Shown here: piece by piece, positions 32,420 through 44,408 of the stretch | Numbering within the stretch: position 1 is the first letter of the stretch | How the letters are laid out: each line of letters begins with the position of its first letter | Source of the DNA: Isoetes taiwanensis | Taxonomy: Eukaryota; Streptophyta; Lycopodiopsida; Isoetales; Isoetaceae | DNA length: 64,000 nt | NCBI GenBank assembly: GCA_021234155.1 | Contig: JAJEKV010000192.1 | Span: 145,001-209,000 of the forward strand | Reading direction: 5' to 3' | Program-made: the position numbers and the translations under genes | The notes under the pieces: model-generated | Databases searched by the model: none | Seen by the model: only the letters and a program-made list of their open reading frames with translations | Told to the model about the DNA's origin: nothing

Positions 32420-34531
32420 CATTGTAATATTTTCCTGGATGTTGATTTCTGGTTGTTGATGTCCTTTAGGTACAAGTCGGTGCTTTTGAGCATTGAAACT
32501 CGCCTTTTGCGATAAAGCAAAATAACTTGTTTAAAATATCATAATAATCTCAATAAAATGACATTATCATTTAAAATGAAATACATTATGATTTAAAATG
32601 ATACACCTGATTTTCTGTTCCAGTAGCATGCAATGAACAATCAACCAACTAGTTCAGTGTGACAAAGGAGTGGTTCCCATCAAAACAGACACTCATAGTT
32701 TGGAATGCTAGGTTGTTGAACAATAAATTTTCACCACGAACACCTTTATGGCCTTATTCCCACCTTGAAGAAGACGAACAACTGACCGGACAACTTACCG
32801 TACGAAAGTCGTTTCAAATGTCCGCAAGTTGAATCAAGTTGTCCTAATTGCAATGATGCTAAAGGTCTCAGTCATTTCAGCAGTGATGTTGGAGCCGTCT
32901 CTAAAGCCCTAGATCTCTACCACTCCTTTTACTCTAAATTTTAACTTGAAATTAACTGGTAAGTTCTTTAGTCCAATTTTTTCAACCTTTGTGGCTAGAT
33001 TGTATGACTGGGTTATGAGAATGAGAATGAGAATGATTTTTTATCGTCCACTGTATGATAAACTTGCCACAACTTGTTTTGTATTGTGGAAGGGTTTTCT
33101 AGCAATGGTTGGAACTAAATTGTATTGTATAAGAAATCATATATTTTAGGCAGTTTGAGCAACGTGTTTGTTTTACTGGTCCAATGTCATTTTAAAGTAT
33201 TTTGGATGGGCTTTTTTTTGCAATGGTTCAAAAAAGAAAGATATCTTTTGAGTTTTGAAAATAAAATGCCACGGAGTGGCCGAATTTCTAGGGCGAATGT
33301 CTTCGGCCTGGATGACATTGTATCGTCCTTTCAGTTTTTCTAGATCTACAAGATAACGCAACCTGTCTTCTGTTTTTGTCTTTGAATTTGTATTTGCAGG
33401 GTTGCAGTTTGGCATCCTCGAAGTCAAAAGATTTAGAATGTTATGCAGTTTTGTTTTTCTCTGGTGTTTGTGATTTGGGAGTATAAGCGACTCTTGGTAT
33501 CCATATGGGTATAAATTCCACATTCTGACTCGGCACTTTCAGAGCAGAGCAGAGCACCTTTCCCGATTTTGTGATGCTTATGCTACAGGCCAATTACTTA
33601 TCTTAGAGAAGATGGTTCAGGGTTGCGGCTTGGTTTGGGCGTTCGGCTTGGTTAAGGGTTAAGGGTTAAGGGTTCTGGTTAGGTTCAGGTTTTCGGCTTG
33701 GTGTGATTTTGGTTCCAGCCAGCAGCGTACAGTTACAGCTTCAGAATTTTTATAGGACTTGATGAGTTCCGCCACAGAGATCAAGCTTTTGATTGTTGAA
33801 GAGTCTAGGGACATCAGTTCTCTATGCTCTTATGCTGGCTGAAGTGGAGATTTAAAAAATGTTCTCTCTAGATTTGGGAACATATTGAGTTTTTTCAAAA
33901 CATTCAGCTTTGTAAAGCATTGAGCTTGTAAAAGAAAGAGAGCTTGTAAAAGATTTGTGAAATTATATCATGGTATGGTAAAATAAATATATTTTGCACC
34001 ATTGGAACTTGCCCATAAATTTTTGATAAAAATATACTGGCCTTTGATCTGGCATAAAATACGGAATATTTGCCAAATCAAGGGTCGCAAATGAAAAATG
34101 CAAATAGACTCATAAACTAACCTATGCTAAATGTCCTATTCAAGGCTTCATAGATTGTATAAGGCTATATTCCTATGAGCTTAACCGGACTTCAAAATTC
34201 AACAGTGTCAACTGTTTTGAAAACTCAAAGTCAACTTTAGCATTAACTTTGGCAATAATTTGAAGTCAAGCGACAGCATGGGAACGTACCCTAAAAGTAA
34301 GCTTGTTGGGGGAAGGAATTGCTTGTTTGTCACGTGGCTGATGATGCTGCCAGCACACCAACGAATAAGGAATTTCTGAACAACAAGCTTATACTGGGTT
34401 CACATGGACAAAGTGCGAAGGGCTGGCTTAAAAGTTGCTGAACTTGGGCTGAGGCAAAAAATTTCAGCCCCGTTTTGGAAAATCAGCCCTCGCAAGGTTC
34501 AACTTGCGTAGCTGAGGCAGCGCTGAATTTT
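32420..34531. other. Intergenic, no supportable gene
   Basis: A three-copy TTAAGGG run is at about 33655-33678. Short open frames (for example 32946-33149 and 33173-33523) lack domains. Confidence 0.5.
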
Positions 34532-34719
34532 TTTATCGGTGCGGACTCCGCTAGAACTCAGCACAGGGCCTTCTCTTCTCCATGTCAACCACCCATTACA
34601 CTCACAATATCCCAAATTGAATTCTTTAATCGGTGCTGACTCCGCTAGAACTCAGCGCAGGGCCTTCTCTTCTCCATGTGAACCACCCATTACACTCACA
34701 ATATCCCAAATTGGGGAGC
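34532..34719. repeat. 94-bp tandem duplication
   Basis: ATCGGTGCGGACTCCGCTAG and ATCGGTGCTGACTCCGCTAG start two copies about 96% identical, each ending CACAATATCCCAAATTG. Recent duplication, non-coding. Confidence 0.9.
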
Positions 34720-35468
34720 GTATTGGGTGCTATGAAAATAATATACCTTTATAAAAATAAAATATTCCTTGCTATGTGGCATAGATGGACGTGGAAGTTT
34801 GAAATTGCACCACAAGTGACCCAAATTGTATCCAAAACAATGATCTTCCTTTCCATTCATCCCCCTTGCTTTGGCTTTTTATGGAAGCATCAATACTGTG
34901 CCCAAAATATCACATATCACTAGAAAACAACTTCGACTAAGTACTAAAACTTTTCGGTGAGTTTATCTTTTAGCCAAGTAGAAACTACAGGAAGGAAGGC
35001 GGTGCCAGATATTTTGAATAAAAACAGATGAGTTAAAGAAAGTTGCTGCCAAATATTTTGCACAAAAAGAGGCAGTAACCTAATACATATTATTTCAGCC
35101 CTTCTTTCGAGGGGACTAACAGAGTCAATACAATGACAAAATCATGGAACTTGCACATAAAAGTATGCCTAGGCTAGGTAGAAGAAAACGACACGACACT
35201 GGAATCCAGAGTCAGACGAAGTACCCAATTGCAAATATAGCTTTAAGGGATTTAAGAAGCCCTATTCCCCAAGTCTGAAAGAAGTCTTGAGAAACGGGCT
35301 CCACACCTGGGATATCAGAAATGGACAACATATCAACCTCAAATCCAAGCAGTGATGCCTGCCCACGTACTACTATTTGACCCCCAATTTCTTAATATTT
35401 TGTTTTGTTGACTGCTACACCTCTGCCGGATTTCTCTAATTGCACCAAATTCTTTCAATTATGTGCTT
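34720..35468. other. 3' flank of the PHT1 gene, no other gene seen
   Basis: The 3' UTR of the transporter would lie just left of 35469. TACACCTCTGC.GAATTTCT is duplicated at about 35417 and 35470, showing that a short repeat contributed the last codons of the reading frame. No clear polyadenylation signal was singled out. Confidence 0.4.
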
Positions 35469-37073
35469 TTACACCTCTGCTGAATTTCTTTTTGGGTATG
35501 CAGGAACTACCTTCATCTCCTCTTCGTTATTTTCCTGTGACAGTTCTTCCAAAGACTTGCCCTTTGTCTCCGGTACACAAAATGTGAAGAGGAAACCCAA
35601 ACAGTTGCATATTCCTAGCCCAATCAATGCAGCCCTTATGCCAATTCCTGTGGGATAGCCAGGATCAGTCTTAGCCGGGTCTCTGCTCTGTGCAGCATAT
35701 AAAAATCCAAAGGCCCCTACTATTGCACCTGCCTTGCCAGATGCAGCAGAAATTCCATGGCATGTAGACCTTAGTCTTGCAGGGAAGATCTCTGCAGGAA
35801 CTATGAAAGTGGTGCTGTTTGGTCCAAAATTTGCAAAGAAGAATGTCAATGCATAGAGAATAACAAAACCCAAATGGTTGTCATTTTTCCAGTGATAGTA
35901 AGGAAATGCCAGGGCAAACATGAAGACTGTCATAAAGAAAAAACCCATGAGCTGAATGGTAAATCTTCCAATCTTATCAATCAAGAAAACTATAAACCAA
36001 TAGCCAGGAACGGTGGAGAAAAGAGCTATCAGAGCCTGGGCCCTAGCGATTTTAAACACTTCTTCAAGGGCACTCATGGTTTTAGGAGGATGCAACCACT
36101 CCACTGCTGTCAAAACATCTTTCTGAAACAAATTCTGGCTGTAAAATGCCACATCTAAAAAGAACCATGTTGTTGTAGTTCCAACCAAATGTAGCGCGTG
36201 GCGCCGGAGAAATTCCCTGCTAAACAGACCAAATTTCTGCATCGGTTCTTCTGCCTTGATCATCTGGGGTGTAGTTTATGTAACCAGATCAACCTGAAGT
36301 ACTTTGCTCATATCTTGTGTTGCCTGTTTCAAATTTCCAGCAACCAAAGCAGTATACCTGGCAGTTTCTGGCATCTTCATACGCCAATAGTATGTCAAAA
36401 CAGCAGGAAGAGCACCAAACATGAAGATTAATCTCCATACAAAATCTGCTTGAGAGGGAGTAGATAAAACAGGATCATCTTGGAATGCAGGGCTGGGATA
36501 TGCATTGTTGAATGCTGCAGAAATAATTATAGAAACTGCTGCTCCTGCAAGGATTCCAAAACCCTGCATGGCAAAAACTGCTGCAATAAATCCACCCCTG
36601 GTTCTGGTATTTGCATACTCAGACATTATGGTGGCAGAAAGGGGATAATCTCCGCCAATTCCAAACCCTAACCAGAATCTGAAGAAACAGAGAGTTGTCA
36701 TAACAGATTTTGCAGTATGCCCAAAGGATAAACCAGATGCTACAGAACAGAGGACCATCAGCATGAGAGTAATACCGTAAACCTTTTTCCGACCTAATTT
36801 ATCGCCCAGCCAACCGAAGAAAAGCTGCCCTGCTAGGGTTCCACAAAGGGCAACTCCGTTAACCGCAGCAGATACATTTGGAGGTAGAGATCCAGGCTTT
36901 CCTGTGCTTGCATCGTAATAATAGATTCGCCCCAACAGCCTTGTAACCGTCGAGATGCAAAATAAATCATATGCATCTGTGAAGAAACCCATTCCGGCGA
37001 TGATTATCGCTGTAAAATGATACCATTGCGTCTTTGCCTTATCCAAGGCTGTTAGAACCTCAAGATTTGCCAT
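35469..37073 (-). CDS. PHT1: PHT1-family inorganic phosphate:H+ symporter, full length but with one in-frame stop
   Basis: A single-exon frame of 535 codons (usual PHT1 length 520-550) encodes a 12-TM major facilitator of the plasma membrane that imports phosphate with protons. Seen in order: [20 protein letters not shown] start, [10 protein letters not shown], the MFS motif [11 protein letters not shown] (residues 87-97), and the PHT1 signature [13 protein letters not shown] (140-152, Asp142 in the Pi/proton pathway). The central loop follows, then TM7 with [12 protein letters not shown] (Asp307), [18 protein letters not shown] and GKAGAIVG (Lys447), and the C-terminal [13 protein letters not shown]. 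Codon 266 is TAA (36276-36278) in the loop between TM6 and TM7, followed four codons later by ATG (36263). The rest is free of breaks. It may be a recently dead gene, a split gene, or a sequence error. A decayed duplicate lies at 1953-3490. Confidence 0.93.
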
Positions 37074-37199
37074 GGACTAATCCAGAACACACAGAATTGA
37101 AAGAATTTGAAGAAGAGCTTTTCCGACCATGCATGTAATTCATAGGATTGCCTTGGAATTTAATAGCGGGCAAATTGGGAATAAAGGTCAAGATGCTTT

Positions 37200-37207
37200 G
37201 TATATAC
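37200..37207. promoter_or_regulatory. P1BS-like element or TATA box upstream of PHT1
   Basis: GTATATAC fits GNATATNC, the palindromic PHR1-binding site of phosphate-starvation genes. It is 127 bp upstream of the ATG and is conserved in the duplicate (5616-5623). The reverse-strand sequence AGAGTATATACAAAG could equally be the TATA box, giving a 5' UTR of about 90-100 nt; the two readings are not exclusive. Confidence 0.45.
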
Positions 37208-38290
37208 TCTGTGAATAATAATAGACTCGTGTGCGCGTTTACGACTTTTGCATGACTTTCTTCTGTGTAATTTTAATACAATTTAATTATAGTACGATGA
37301 TTCAAGCCTTGGTCAACCCCATAACTTTTTTTCAATTACACCATAAAGGCTACGAGCAGTGTTGCTTTTATAGCCTATAAGAAAATTTCTATATGTTCCC
37401 TAAGATATTTCAAGCTTCCTACTAAAAATGTGAATCTTCTTTGTAGAATAACACATTAAAATCTTCTAGACATTTTTTTACCATCCACTAACTCTGACTA
37501 GAATTTTTTTTTTAATTTTCCAATCGAAAAAACCTTTTTACCTTGGAGTTCTCCAAAAGTTGGCTACGAGGATATTTTTGAAGACTATGTGTATATAATA
37601 AATATCTTTGTTGGACAGAAATTGACTTCCTATTTTTTTTGGACTCTAATTTTTGCAAATATTTCTCTATAGTGCTGCCCAGCTTGGCCTATCATGCATG
37701 TTATGCCAGGTTGATTACACCTAACCAACCACTGCATGTAATATTTGAGATGGCTTCAGTGGGGTCCTCTAGAAGGTAATGGACATGCAAACTTAGTTGT
37801 GTCATTTATCACTAAATTAACATGTACAAATGTACAGTTTATCAGCAAGATTATTACTTGACACGAGGGTTCTTTAATTTTGGATAGTAATAATCCTGAT
37901 GTGTTATTTATTTGGGTCCCATAGGTCTTTTTGGTATCCAGGAACAAAAAAATCCAATCTAATTTATTTAAATTTATATTTGCATGTTTGTATAACCCCT
38001 CATGCCGACCTTTATGATCCATTGTTACTTTTGGTTGCATTCATTGACCTTTGACAACAAATACATTCCATTACACCAATAATCGATTGCTACTATTATT
38101 ATTTGCATTCCGTGGCATCCCATAGTTTTGACAAATTGTGCAGCCAATACAATGCAACGTGGATAAGAAGAATATCCAAGGATATAAGAAATATTCTAGA
38201 CAACTTTAAAAATGTTATGGCAATCTTCTACCCTTTACGCATGAGATCCCGATTAAGTATTTGAATTGCAGTTGAATATAACTCTGCAAG
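37208..38290 (-). promoter_or_regulatory. Upstream region of PHT1
   Basis: Homology with 5545-6003 extends to about 37530, so the proximal 450 bp were duplicated with the gene. A second P1BS match, GAATATCC, is at 38170-38177. No gene is seen in this stretch. Confidence 0.35.
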
Positions 38291-40172
38291 ATGTTAAACC
38301 CTCTTGTGTCGTGTCTAGCATTTATGACCTTGACATGCATTATTATAGTGTTTGATGAGGGTGCTCCATGCATTAGTCAAAGTGGGCTCAATTCTAGACT
38401 TGAGGATATAGGTTGCTCTTTTATGACTTCAACATGTCCTATCCATTCAATGTGCATAATGTCAATGCACTGTAATCCCAAAACTCAACAAGTAAATGGA
38501 AGCATGTCCACATTCTTGTGCCATCCTCCTAACTTTATAGTTGAGAAATTCAAGATCGTCCAAAACAAGGGGCATATCTTTTAAAAATACCTTCGTGTTA
38601 TACTTGTGCAACTAGTAAAAACACACGTCTAAAGAGGATCATACTTTACAACCGACCACTGATTCCCACTTTATAAGATAGAACATTTGACGGTATAGTC
38701 ATAAGAAATTATATAGGATCTATTCTAAAAGTTGGAGTCCACATAAACGGCCAACACAACATTGCCATTAAATACTATTTTGACTATCAAGTTTTATTCG
38801 ACATAGATGGTTCATTGGTACCACAATCTTTTATTCCTTTGACAAGAAACATTGGGTTTGGTCATCGGTAGTATTCCAAGAAAGAATTTTATAGAGTGTT
38901 TTGGACCCTACATATGCCAAAGACCCTTTGTTATTTGGCTACAATCATCGATCTCTACGCCTCTAACAACAAATTCATTCCATTGCACTCCCCAATTATC
39001 CATTACTACTACAAAAAATATATCGTGGCAGCTAAGGCCACCTGAACATTTTTCTTTACCCGACTTACTTATGCAAGGATTTTCAATATAAGAAAGTTTA
39101 AACACATGAAACATAGATGTGGGAAAACGTCCGTGGCCTCTCTAATTCAATCCTCCAAGTTAATTGATTCCAAGAGTCATAAAAAAAAAGTTATTATGAG
39201 TGTGTTGTAGTTTGGACATTTGTTTGGTCAAGAAATATTTAACTAGACCACATTGAAAAGTACTTCATGCATTTTTTTGCTTATGATATTAGTTGGGAAT
39301 TCAGAGTCTATGAAAAATGCTCACATGTACAGATTTATTCCTACAACGAATGTTCCTTCAAATTGGATATTCTCACATCATCCTTTGCACATTAGAGTTA
39401 TTTGGCAAAAAAACTTAAGAATCCATCTACAATTGATTTTCCTTCAAACTGGATGTCTTAAGCCATCCTTTGTGCATCTGATCTATTTGGCCCAAAAAAG
39501 CCTAAAAATCAATATATTTGTATATCTCTTTCCTTTGCTTCTTTGCAATTTCTTTCTTTGTTAATGCTCTTTCCATACTTGACTTATGCAAAAGCAAATG
39601 CTGTGCAACTTACCATTTTATGCTTTCTCAGAATATGTGTGGGTGAGCTATTATTATTGCACTATATGAAGCATAAAATTGAAGCTTTGATGGTCATATC
39701 AAGTATTAAATCTACTACCATAAGTGGCCTCATTGAGTGCTGAGATTGTGGATGCAGAACTTTGAACTACTTTAGATCTATAGCAGATTTTAACTTTCCT
39801 AATATTCTGATGATCCTTTTATGTAAATTGAGAGTCAACCATGCCAATATACTATGATGATAGCATGCTACAGTAAATTTTGAAGTCGCATTTAATTAAA
39901 GTGGGTCAGATCCTGACCTTTGGGCCTTAGCTTGAAAATGGAACGCATATAGAAAAAAAGAAAGATTTTGCATTGAATCAATGATTGAATACACATCATA
40001 GAACAACAATTGATTCACTTGTCATTTCTCTTAAAAGTTACAAACCACCAGTTGAGAAACTTCTCAGGAAATTATTACAACACATACAAAAAGCAGTCTG
40101 AGAAAATAAAGGGGGAGGGCGGCAAGGATTGGGCCTGTTGAGGAGGGAGGCAAACCATTTAAGTGTTTCCAT
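38291..40172. other. Intergenic, no supportable gene
   Basis: A diverged direct repeat occurs at about 39351-39410 and 39439-39500 (CTTCAAA.TGGAT.TC...CATCCTTTG.GCAT). Another weak pair, AACAAA.TCATTCCATT, is at about 38058 and 38968. Open frames are short and domain-free. Confidence 0.45.
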
Positions 40173-40664
40173 GTGAGTCCATTAGGTTTGTGCGTAGAGG
40201 TAGTGAACAATACAAAGAAATGGGCAATGGAAGACTATCAAAAATTCCTTGACCAGATTAGCACAATGACGGACCAGCAGCTTTACTGGATTGCCATATT
40301 TATTATGCCGGACCGCCTCAATGAGTGCCTATCCGCCATGAAGACAATAGGTGGTAGTTGTGTTTGGGTTGGCACCTACCAGGACCCCCCGGCCGAAAGT
40401 GCTTTTACCTCTAGAGTGCGGGAGTTGCAAAGTCTTGTCTTGCTCATGTATGTTGCAAGAGACCTAGCGGCTCCGCCAACGCTGGATGAACAAAATATTT
40501 GCTTTACCAGTTCGGACCATCCTAAGCAACATGCTAAATTTCCCAAGCATTTGCGAGAAAAAGCTGACATTGAGAAGAATTTACCAGATATTGAGTGTGC
40601 AGCAGGTATAGATTTAAACTGGGCGCCCGCCGGATTTCATGACTTATATTATGAATGTTTTTAG
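40173..40664 (+). CDS. Orphan 163-codon ORF with coding-like composition; possibly a methyltransferase-type fragment
   Basis: This is the longest intact orphan frame in the right half. It encodes an acidic, mixed alpha/beta-looking protein: KWAMEDYQKFLDQISTM, TDQQLYWIAIFIMPDRLNEC, LSAMKTIGGSCVWVGTYQ, DPPAESAFTSRVRELQSLVL, a Lys/His-rich stretch, and a C-terminus ending FHDLYYECF. KTIGGSCVWVGTY resembles the strand after the catalytic motif in SAM-dependent methyltransferases (K.GG...VW), but no DPPY-type tetrad is present, so this is only suggestive. A possible relative is the fragment at 49788. It is cut off by a palindromic repeat just after its stop. No promoter or intron evidence. Confidence 0.4.
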   Translation: MSPLGLCVEVVNNTKKWAMEDYQKFLDQISTMTDQQLYWIAIFIMPDRLNECLSAMKTIGGSCVWVGTYQDPPAESAFTSRVRELQSLVLLMYVARDLAAPPTLDEQNICFTSSDHPKQHAKFPKHLREKADIEKNLPDIECAAGIDLNWAPAGFHDLYYECF

Positions 40665-40667
40665 GTT

Positions 40668-40740
40668 GCCCCTAGGGGCAAACCCTTGTTTATAATGGAA
40701 TCGGCATATCCTAGGTATATGCTAGAATATCCCTAGGATA
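40668..40740. repeat. GTTGCCCCTAGGGGCAAAC palindrome, copy 1
   Basis: Begins three bases after the stop of the ORF at 40173-40664. The palindrome is followed by CCTAGGTATATGCTAGAATA. The same block recurs at 61318-61400. A terminus of an undefined mobile element is likely. Confidence 0.65.
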
Positions 40741-42340
40741 TCTTTGGTGACTAAAACTTTACGATTGGTTTTGTAAATGCTAGGTCACTTCGTTGGTGGG
40801 CGGCCGCTCTCGAAACCCGCTAACCTGAGGAGGTATCTTAGGCGGATAAGCGGTTTGTTTGGGGCGGTTTGTTTTGATTCAATGGGAAAACTTCGAGTCG
40901 GGCACTCTTTTTTTTCGTCTTTGGGAATCTAATCTTTGCGACATTGAAGAGGTCCCATAGGTAAAGTTCTAAAGCATTTAAAGCTTTTCGGGCAGTCCCC
41001 TTCCGCTTATCGTTCTAGCAAGGTATGAGTTTTGTAGTATTTGTTGCTTCAAGAAATCGTTCATATACCAAAACTCTTTTGCCGTCTCTACGAATATGAT
41101 GGCAAAAATATATATACAACATGAAACCACGATGGAGCAGAGGCAACACCGTGTTCGGAGGAATTTAAATCCAAAATGGTGATTCATAAAACCTATATGG
41201 CGATAAAATGGGCTCCATTTCAACATATTTATGTCCCGGATCAGAAGTGATTTTTCAAGCGTAAGTACATTTCTTAAATCAAATTGGTGACGAATCGGAG
41301 TTTTTTTTTGTCTCTTTGGGACATATGGTTTGAGATCATTGTGGTTTGTTGCGATGGTTGTTAGGATTGCATTTTCCCGATGCCAAAATAAGATTTCTGG
41401 CGGTGTCTATGAAGATCTTTGCCTTTTTATCCTTGTCGGTTTTCTTTGTCTTATTCTTCTTACGCTCATTGTCGGGTATTTCTACACTCTGCATTTGTTT
41501 GTTATGCTCTGTCTAACTTTTATGAGGATGGAAGCTCTTAGATCATTCTTTCTTGTGCAAAGTACTACTTTTCCAAGCTATGTGACTTTCCACCGTGCTT
41601 TTTATAGACTCTTCCATTGTATGGACTCCCAATGGATTGATATATATATATATTGTTTCCGAAAGTAAATATTCCTTAAATCCTAGATAGCACATCATCC
41701 TTTTAGTGGTATGGTAATAGCATCTTAGCTGCTATTCATGGTGCATAGCGAGCATCTTAGTTGCTATTCATGGTGCATAGCGAATTTTGGAAGGAATTAT
41801 GGCTGTTTGGAAGGAATCATGGCCACATGTTGCTTTCATTCCAAATCATTAGAGAGAATGAACTCATGCAATTTAATCAAATAGGTTATTGTTGATCTAT
41901 GGAGCATTTTCACTTTCATTGTTCTCAGAACGCTTTGCAAAAGCACACTTCATCGGGTTCTGAGAATTGGTTTTCAAAAGCATTAGAAAATGCATTATGC
42001 ATCTGTTTTTGGCTGCCCTTGATGTATTTCATTCCATATGCTTTGTTCTACCTCGGTTGATTCAAGTTGAGTGGAGTGAGAGAGGAAAAGTAAGAGTTTT
42101 GTTATCTATTTCGCTTAATTTGGCATGTGTGAAGTCATTTAAATTCATTTGTACAGATTTGTAAACATAGTATTCATGGATGTTCTTGGTGGTGACGGAT
42201 GGTGTATATCACATGGAAAATTTGTCCAGAAATTTGTCTTAAACGAAGACTTAGTTTACGTAAGTAAAAGAACACCACTGGTGGTTTCATTATGACTTCA
42301 TATTTGACAAGGCTCAATTCATGTCTTTGGGATAGCGAAG
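40741..42340. other. Intergenic, no supportable gene
   Basis: GCATCTTAG.TGCTATTCATGGTGCATAGCGA is duplicated at about 41720-41775. Frames at 41330-41668 and 40978-41226 have no domain. Confidence 0.45.
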
Positions 42341-42592
42341 ATTTAGGTGGGGATGATTTACTTATGTTGTTTTTTCTGTCTTGTATTTGAGCTATTTCTA
42401 CGGTGAAGGATGCATATAGTTTTGCCCAGGATCTTTCTTTGGAAGATCCAATAAAATCGATAGTAAGTGTGCATCAATTCATGCACACTTGTTTGATGCA
42501 TACCTTAATGCATATCCTTATGCTTTAGTGGAGATGATTTACTTATGTTGTTTTTCTGTTACGTATTTGAGTTATTTCTACTGGTCTTTGCA
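42341..42592. repeat. Direct repeat of about 65 bp, spaced by about 183 bp
   Basis: GATGATTTACTTATGTTGTT, TTTTCTGT and TATTTGAG.TATTTCTAC occur at about 42350 and 42532. Confidence 0.75.
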
Positions 42593-42623
42593 TTAGGTTA
42601 GGCGGTTGGTTGCCTTGAGGGCT

Positions 42624-44223
42624 TAATAGGCAAGTATGAGGCTCGGTGTTAGTGTAAGTAAATTTGCTACCCTTAGTATAGGGTTCGGGCATTAGTGTAA
42701 GTAAATTTGCTTGGTTTAGATGTTTGCTCTCCTTTTTTTACATGTGCAAGGCATTGCTTTTCTGCAGCTAAGCGTTAAGTGAGAATTTCTTTGACATCAT
42801 TGGCCCTTATTTGAATAGCAATGTTTAGCTACGGGCCATGGTGGCGCTTGTGATGTCGATTGGCCCAACACACGCTTCAAATAGCTTACTACATTGGGTT
42901 CGTGGAACATTTTCAAGAGTTCCGTAAATGCATTTTAAGGTCCATGAAGCTATCATTATCTCACTCCAAAGGCCCGAGCTTACGAGATAATATAACTCCA
43001 TATATTCCATGATGATAATTCCCCCAGTAGAGACAAAGTGTCCTTATAATTATATTGAATTGGGGCCGCATCAACCCTCAATCCAAAGAACTAAGATGGA
43101 ATGCCGGAATGCCAATTTAAATGGTGGCAAATGCTAAGTGCTTGGACACTCCTCCCTTACCCCTTATTTACGCCTCCACAACCGAAAGTTAAGAGTTCTC
43201 CATGAACAAGATGATCATTGTAAAATCTATATCCTTTTATGGCCACTTTTTTTTGCAAAATCACAAGTCAAGAACCACTTTCAACATGCCGAATTGAACA
43301 TGGTCATTCTTGGTCATTACGACCCTTGCACCTCTTTATATATACATTCTAGCGAGTCTTTGCAGTTGCAAATTTTTTTACCGTTTGCTACTTAGATATT
43401 TGTAGTCGGATGCTTGATCCATCAATGTAGCTTGTGAATATGCCCAATGTCCTATCGTTGCATAGGCATTTGAAAGCAACACAAATGCTGAAATATTCCA
43501 AGGCTCTAACTTGAGAATATGTTGTGTAGTGTGTTATGCCATGGGCACACAACAATATTTGGTTGACAAGGCATTGCGATAACAAAATCCTCGGTTGTAT
43601 CCGTGAATCCCGCACAACCTAAAAGGTCAACCATGCATGTATACTGGTACATCTTTGGTAGAATGCCATATTCGAACTAATTATATTGAAATAGTGACAA
43701 CCTTCATCAATGAAGCTTGCATCAAGACAAGTAGAGATGATTGAAGATCTTTGTAAAGTTATTTGGCTCCATTCCTTCTTTTCTACGCATTAGGGTTTGA
43801 ACGATTATGAGAATCTCATTCCCATTTGCAGATTGTGCAAAACCGATTGATTAAGGCATGAGGAAACAACATTCCTACTTGCATTTTATTGAACATAGTA
43901 TGGGCATTCTTTGTGCAGCCATATTTTGTATACATGTCGATGAGAATACTTCCAACAAAGATGTCGGTCTCATATCTTTATACGCAATATCGGCATGGAA
44001 TCGCTTCCCGCTCGAGAGATGTGGATGTAGCATCGGGTTACAAACATGTTATTATGAATGGATGGATATGTTCCTAAAACTCAGATATTGTTTGCTTAAC
44101 TGTGGCCCGTATTGTTGTGAGGGCTTAATAGGCAAGTATGAGGCTCGGGTGTTAGTGTAAGTAAATTTGCTACCCTTAATATAGGGTTCAGGCGTTAGTG
44201 TAAGTAAATTTGCTGGTTTAGAT
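42624..44223. mobile_element. Direct repeats of about 100 bp bracketing a PPR gene fragment
   Basis: 42624-42722 and 44117-44223 share GAGGGCTTAATAGGCAAGTA, TGAGGCTCGG, GTGTAAGTAAATTTGCTACC and CTTAGTATAGGGTTC (about 93% identity, same orientation). Each block itself contains TTAGTGTAAGTAAATTTGCT twice. The 1.4 kb between them is mostly a reverse-strand PPR remnant. This looks like a small terminal-direct-repeat element that captured coding DNA, or a segment bounded by a dispersed repeat. No PBS or tract was identified. Confidence 0.55.
42830..44080 (-). pseudogene. PPR protein pseudogene fragment (P/L/S and E-domain parts)
   Basis: On the reverse strand, frames near 44000-43840 give a VGSILIDMYTKYGCTKNAHT stretch then MFNKM, a PPR repeat. 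Near 43610-43420 they give a FVIAMPCQPNIVVC-W-NTLHNIF and LGIFQHLCC pattern, matching the MP..PN.VVW..LL.AC and LG sequence of PPR E-domains. Many frame changes. A remnant of a PLS-class organellar RNA-binding protein gene, unrelated in sequence to the one at 27130-28515 as far as can be seen. Confidence 0.7.
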
Positions 44224-44408
44224 GTCTTTAGGTGTTAGATCTTAGGATGCGCACTTGATTTGCTTCAAATAAGCTTTCACAAGTAGCAATCAGACAAATG
44301 ACGTGGGATGCTCTATCTTACATTAAAAGCATTATGGTCTTACTTCAAATACAGATATAACTATTATTGTGTCTTTCCAGATTCAAAAGCATGTTTGTCG
44401 CAGATGTG

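Noticed and set aside
33655..33680. TTAAGGG x3, telomere-like
   Set aside because: The plant telomere unit is TTTAGGG; three copies of a variant are too few to call an interstitial telomere.
36258..36278. 21-nt GT...AG interval spanning the PHT1 stop as an intron
   Set aside because: GTTACATAA..CCCCAG is in frame and begins GT and ends AG, but 21 nt is far below the minimum for plant spliceosomal introns.
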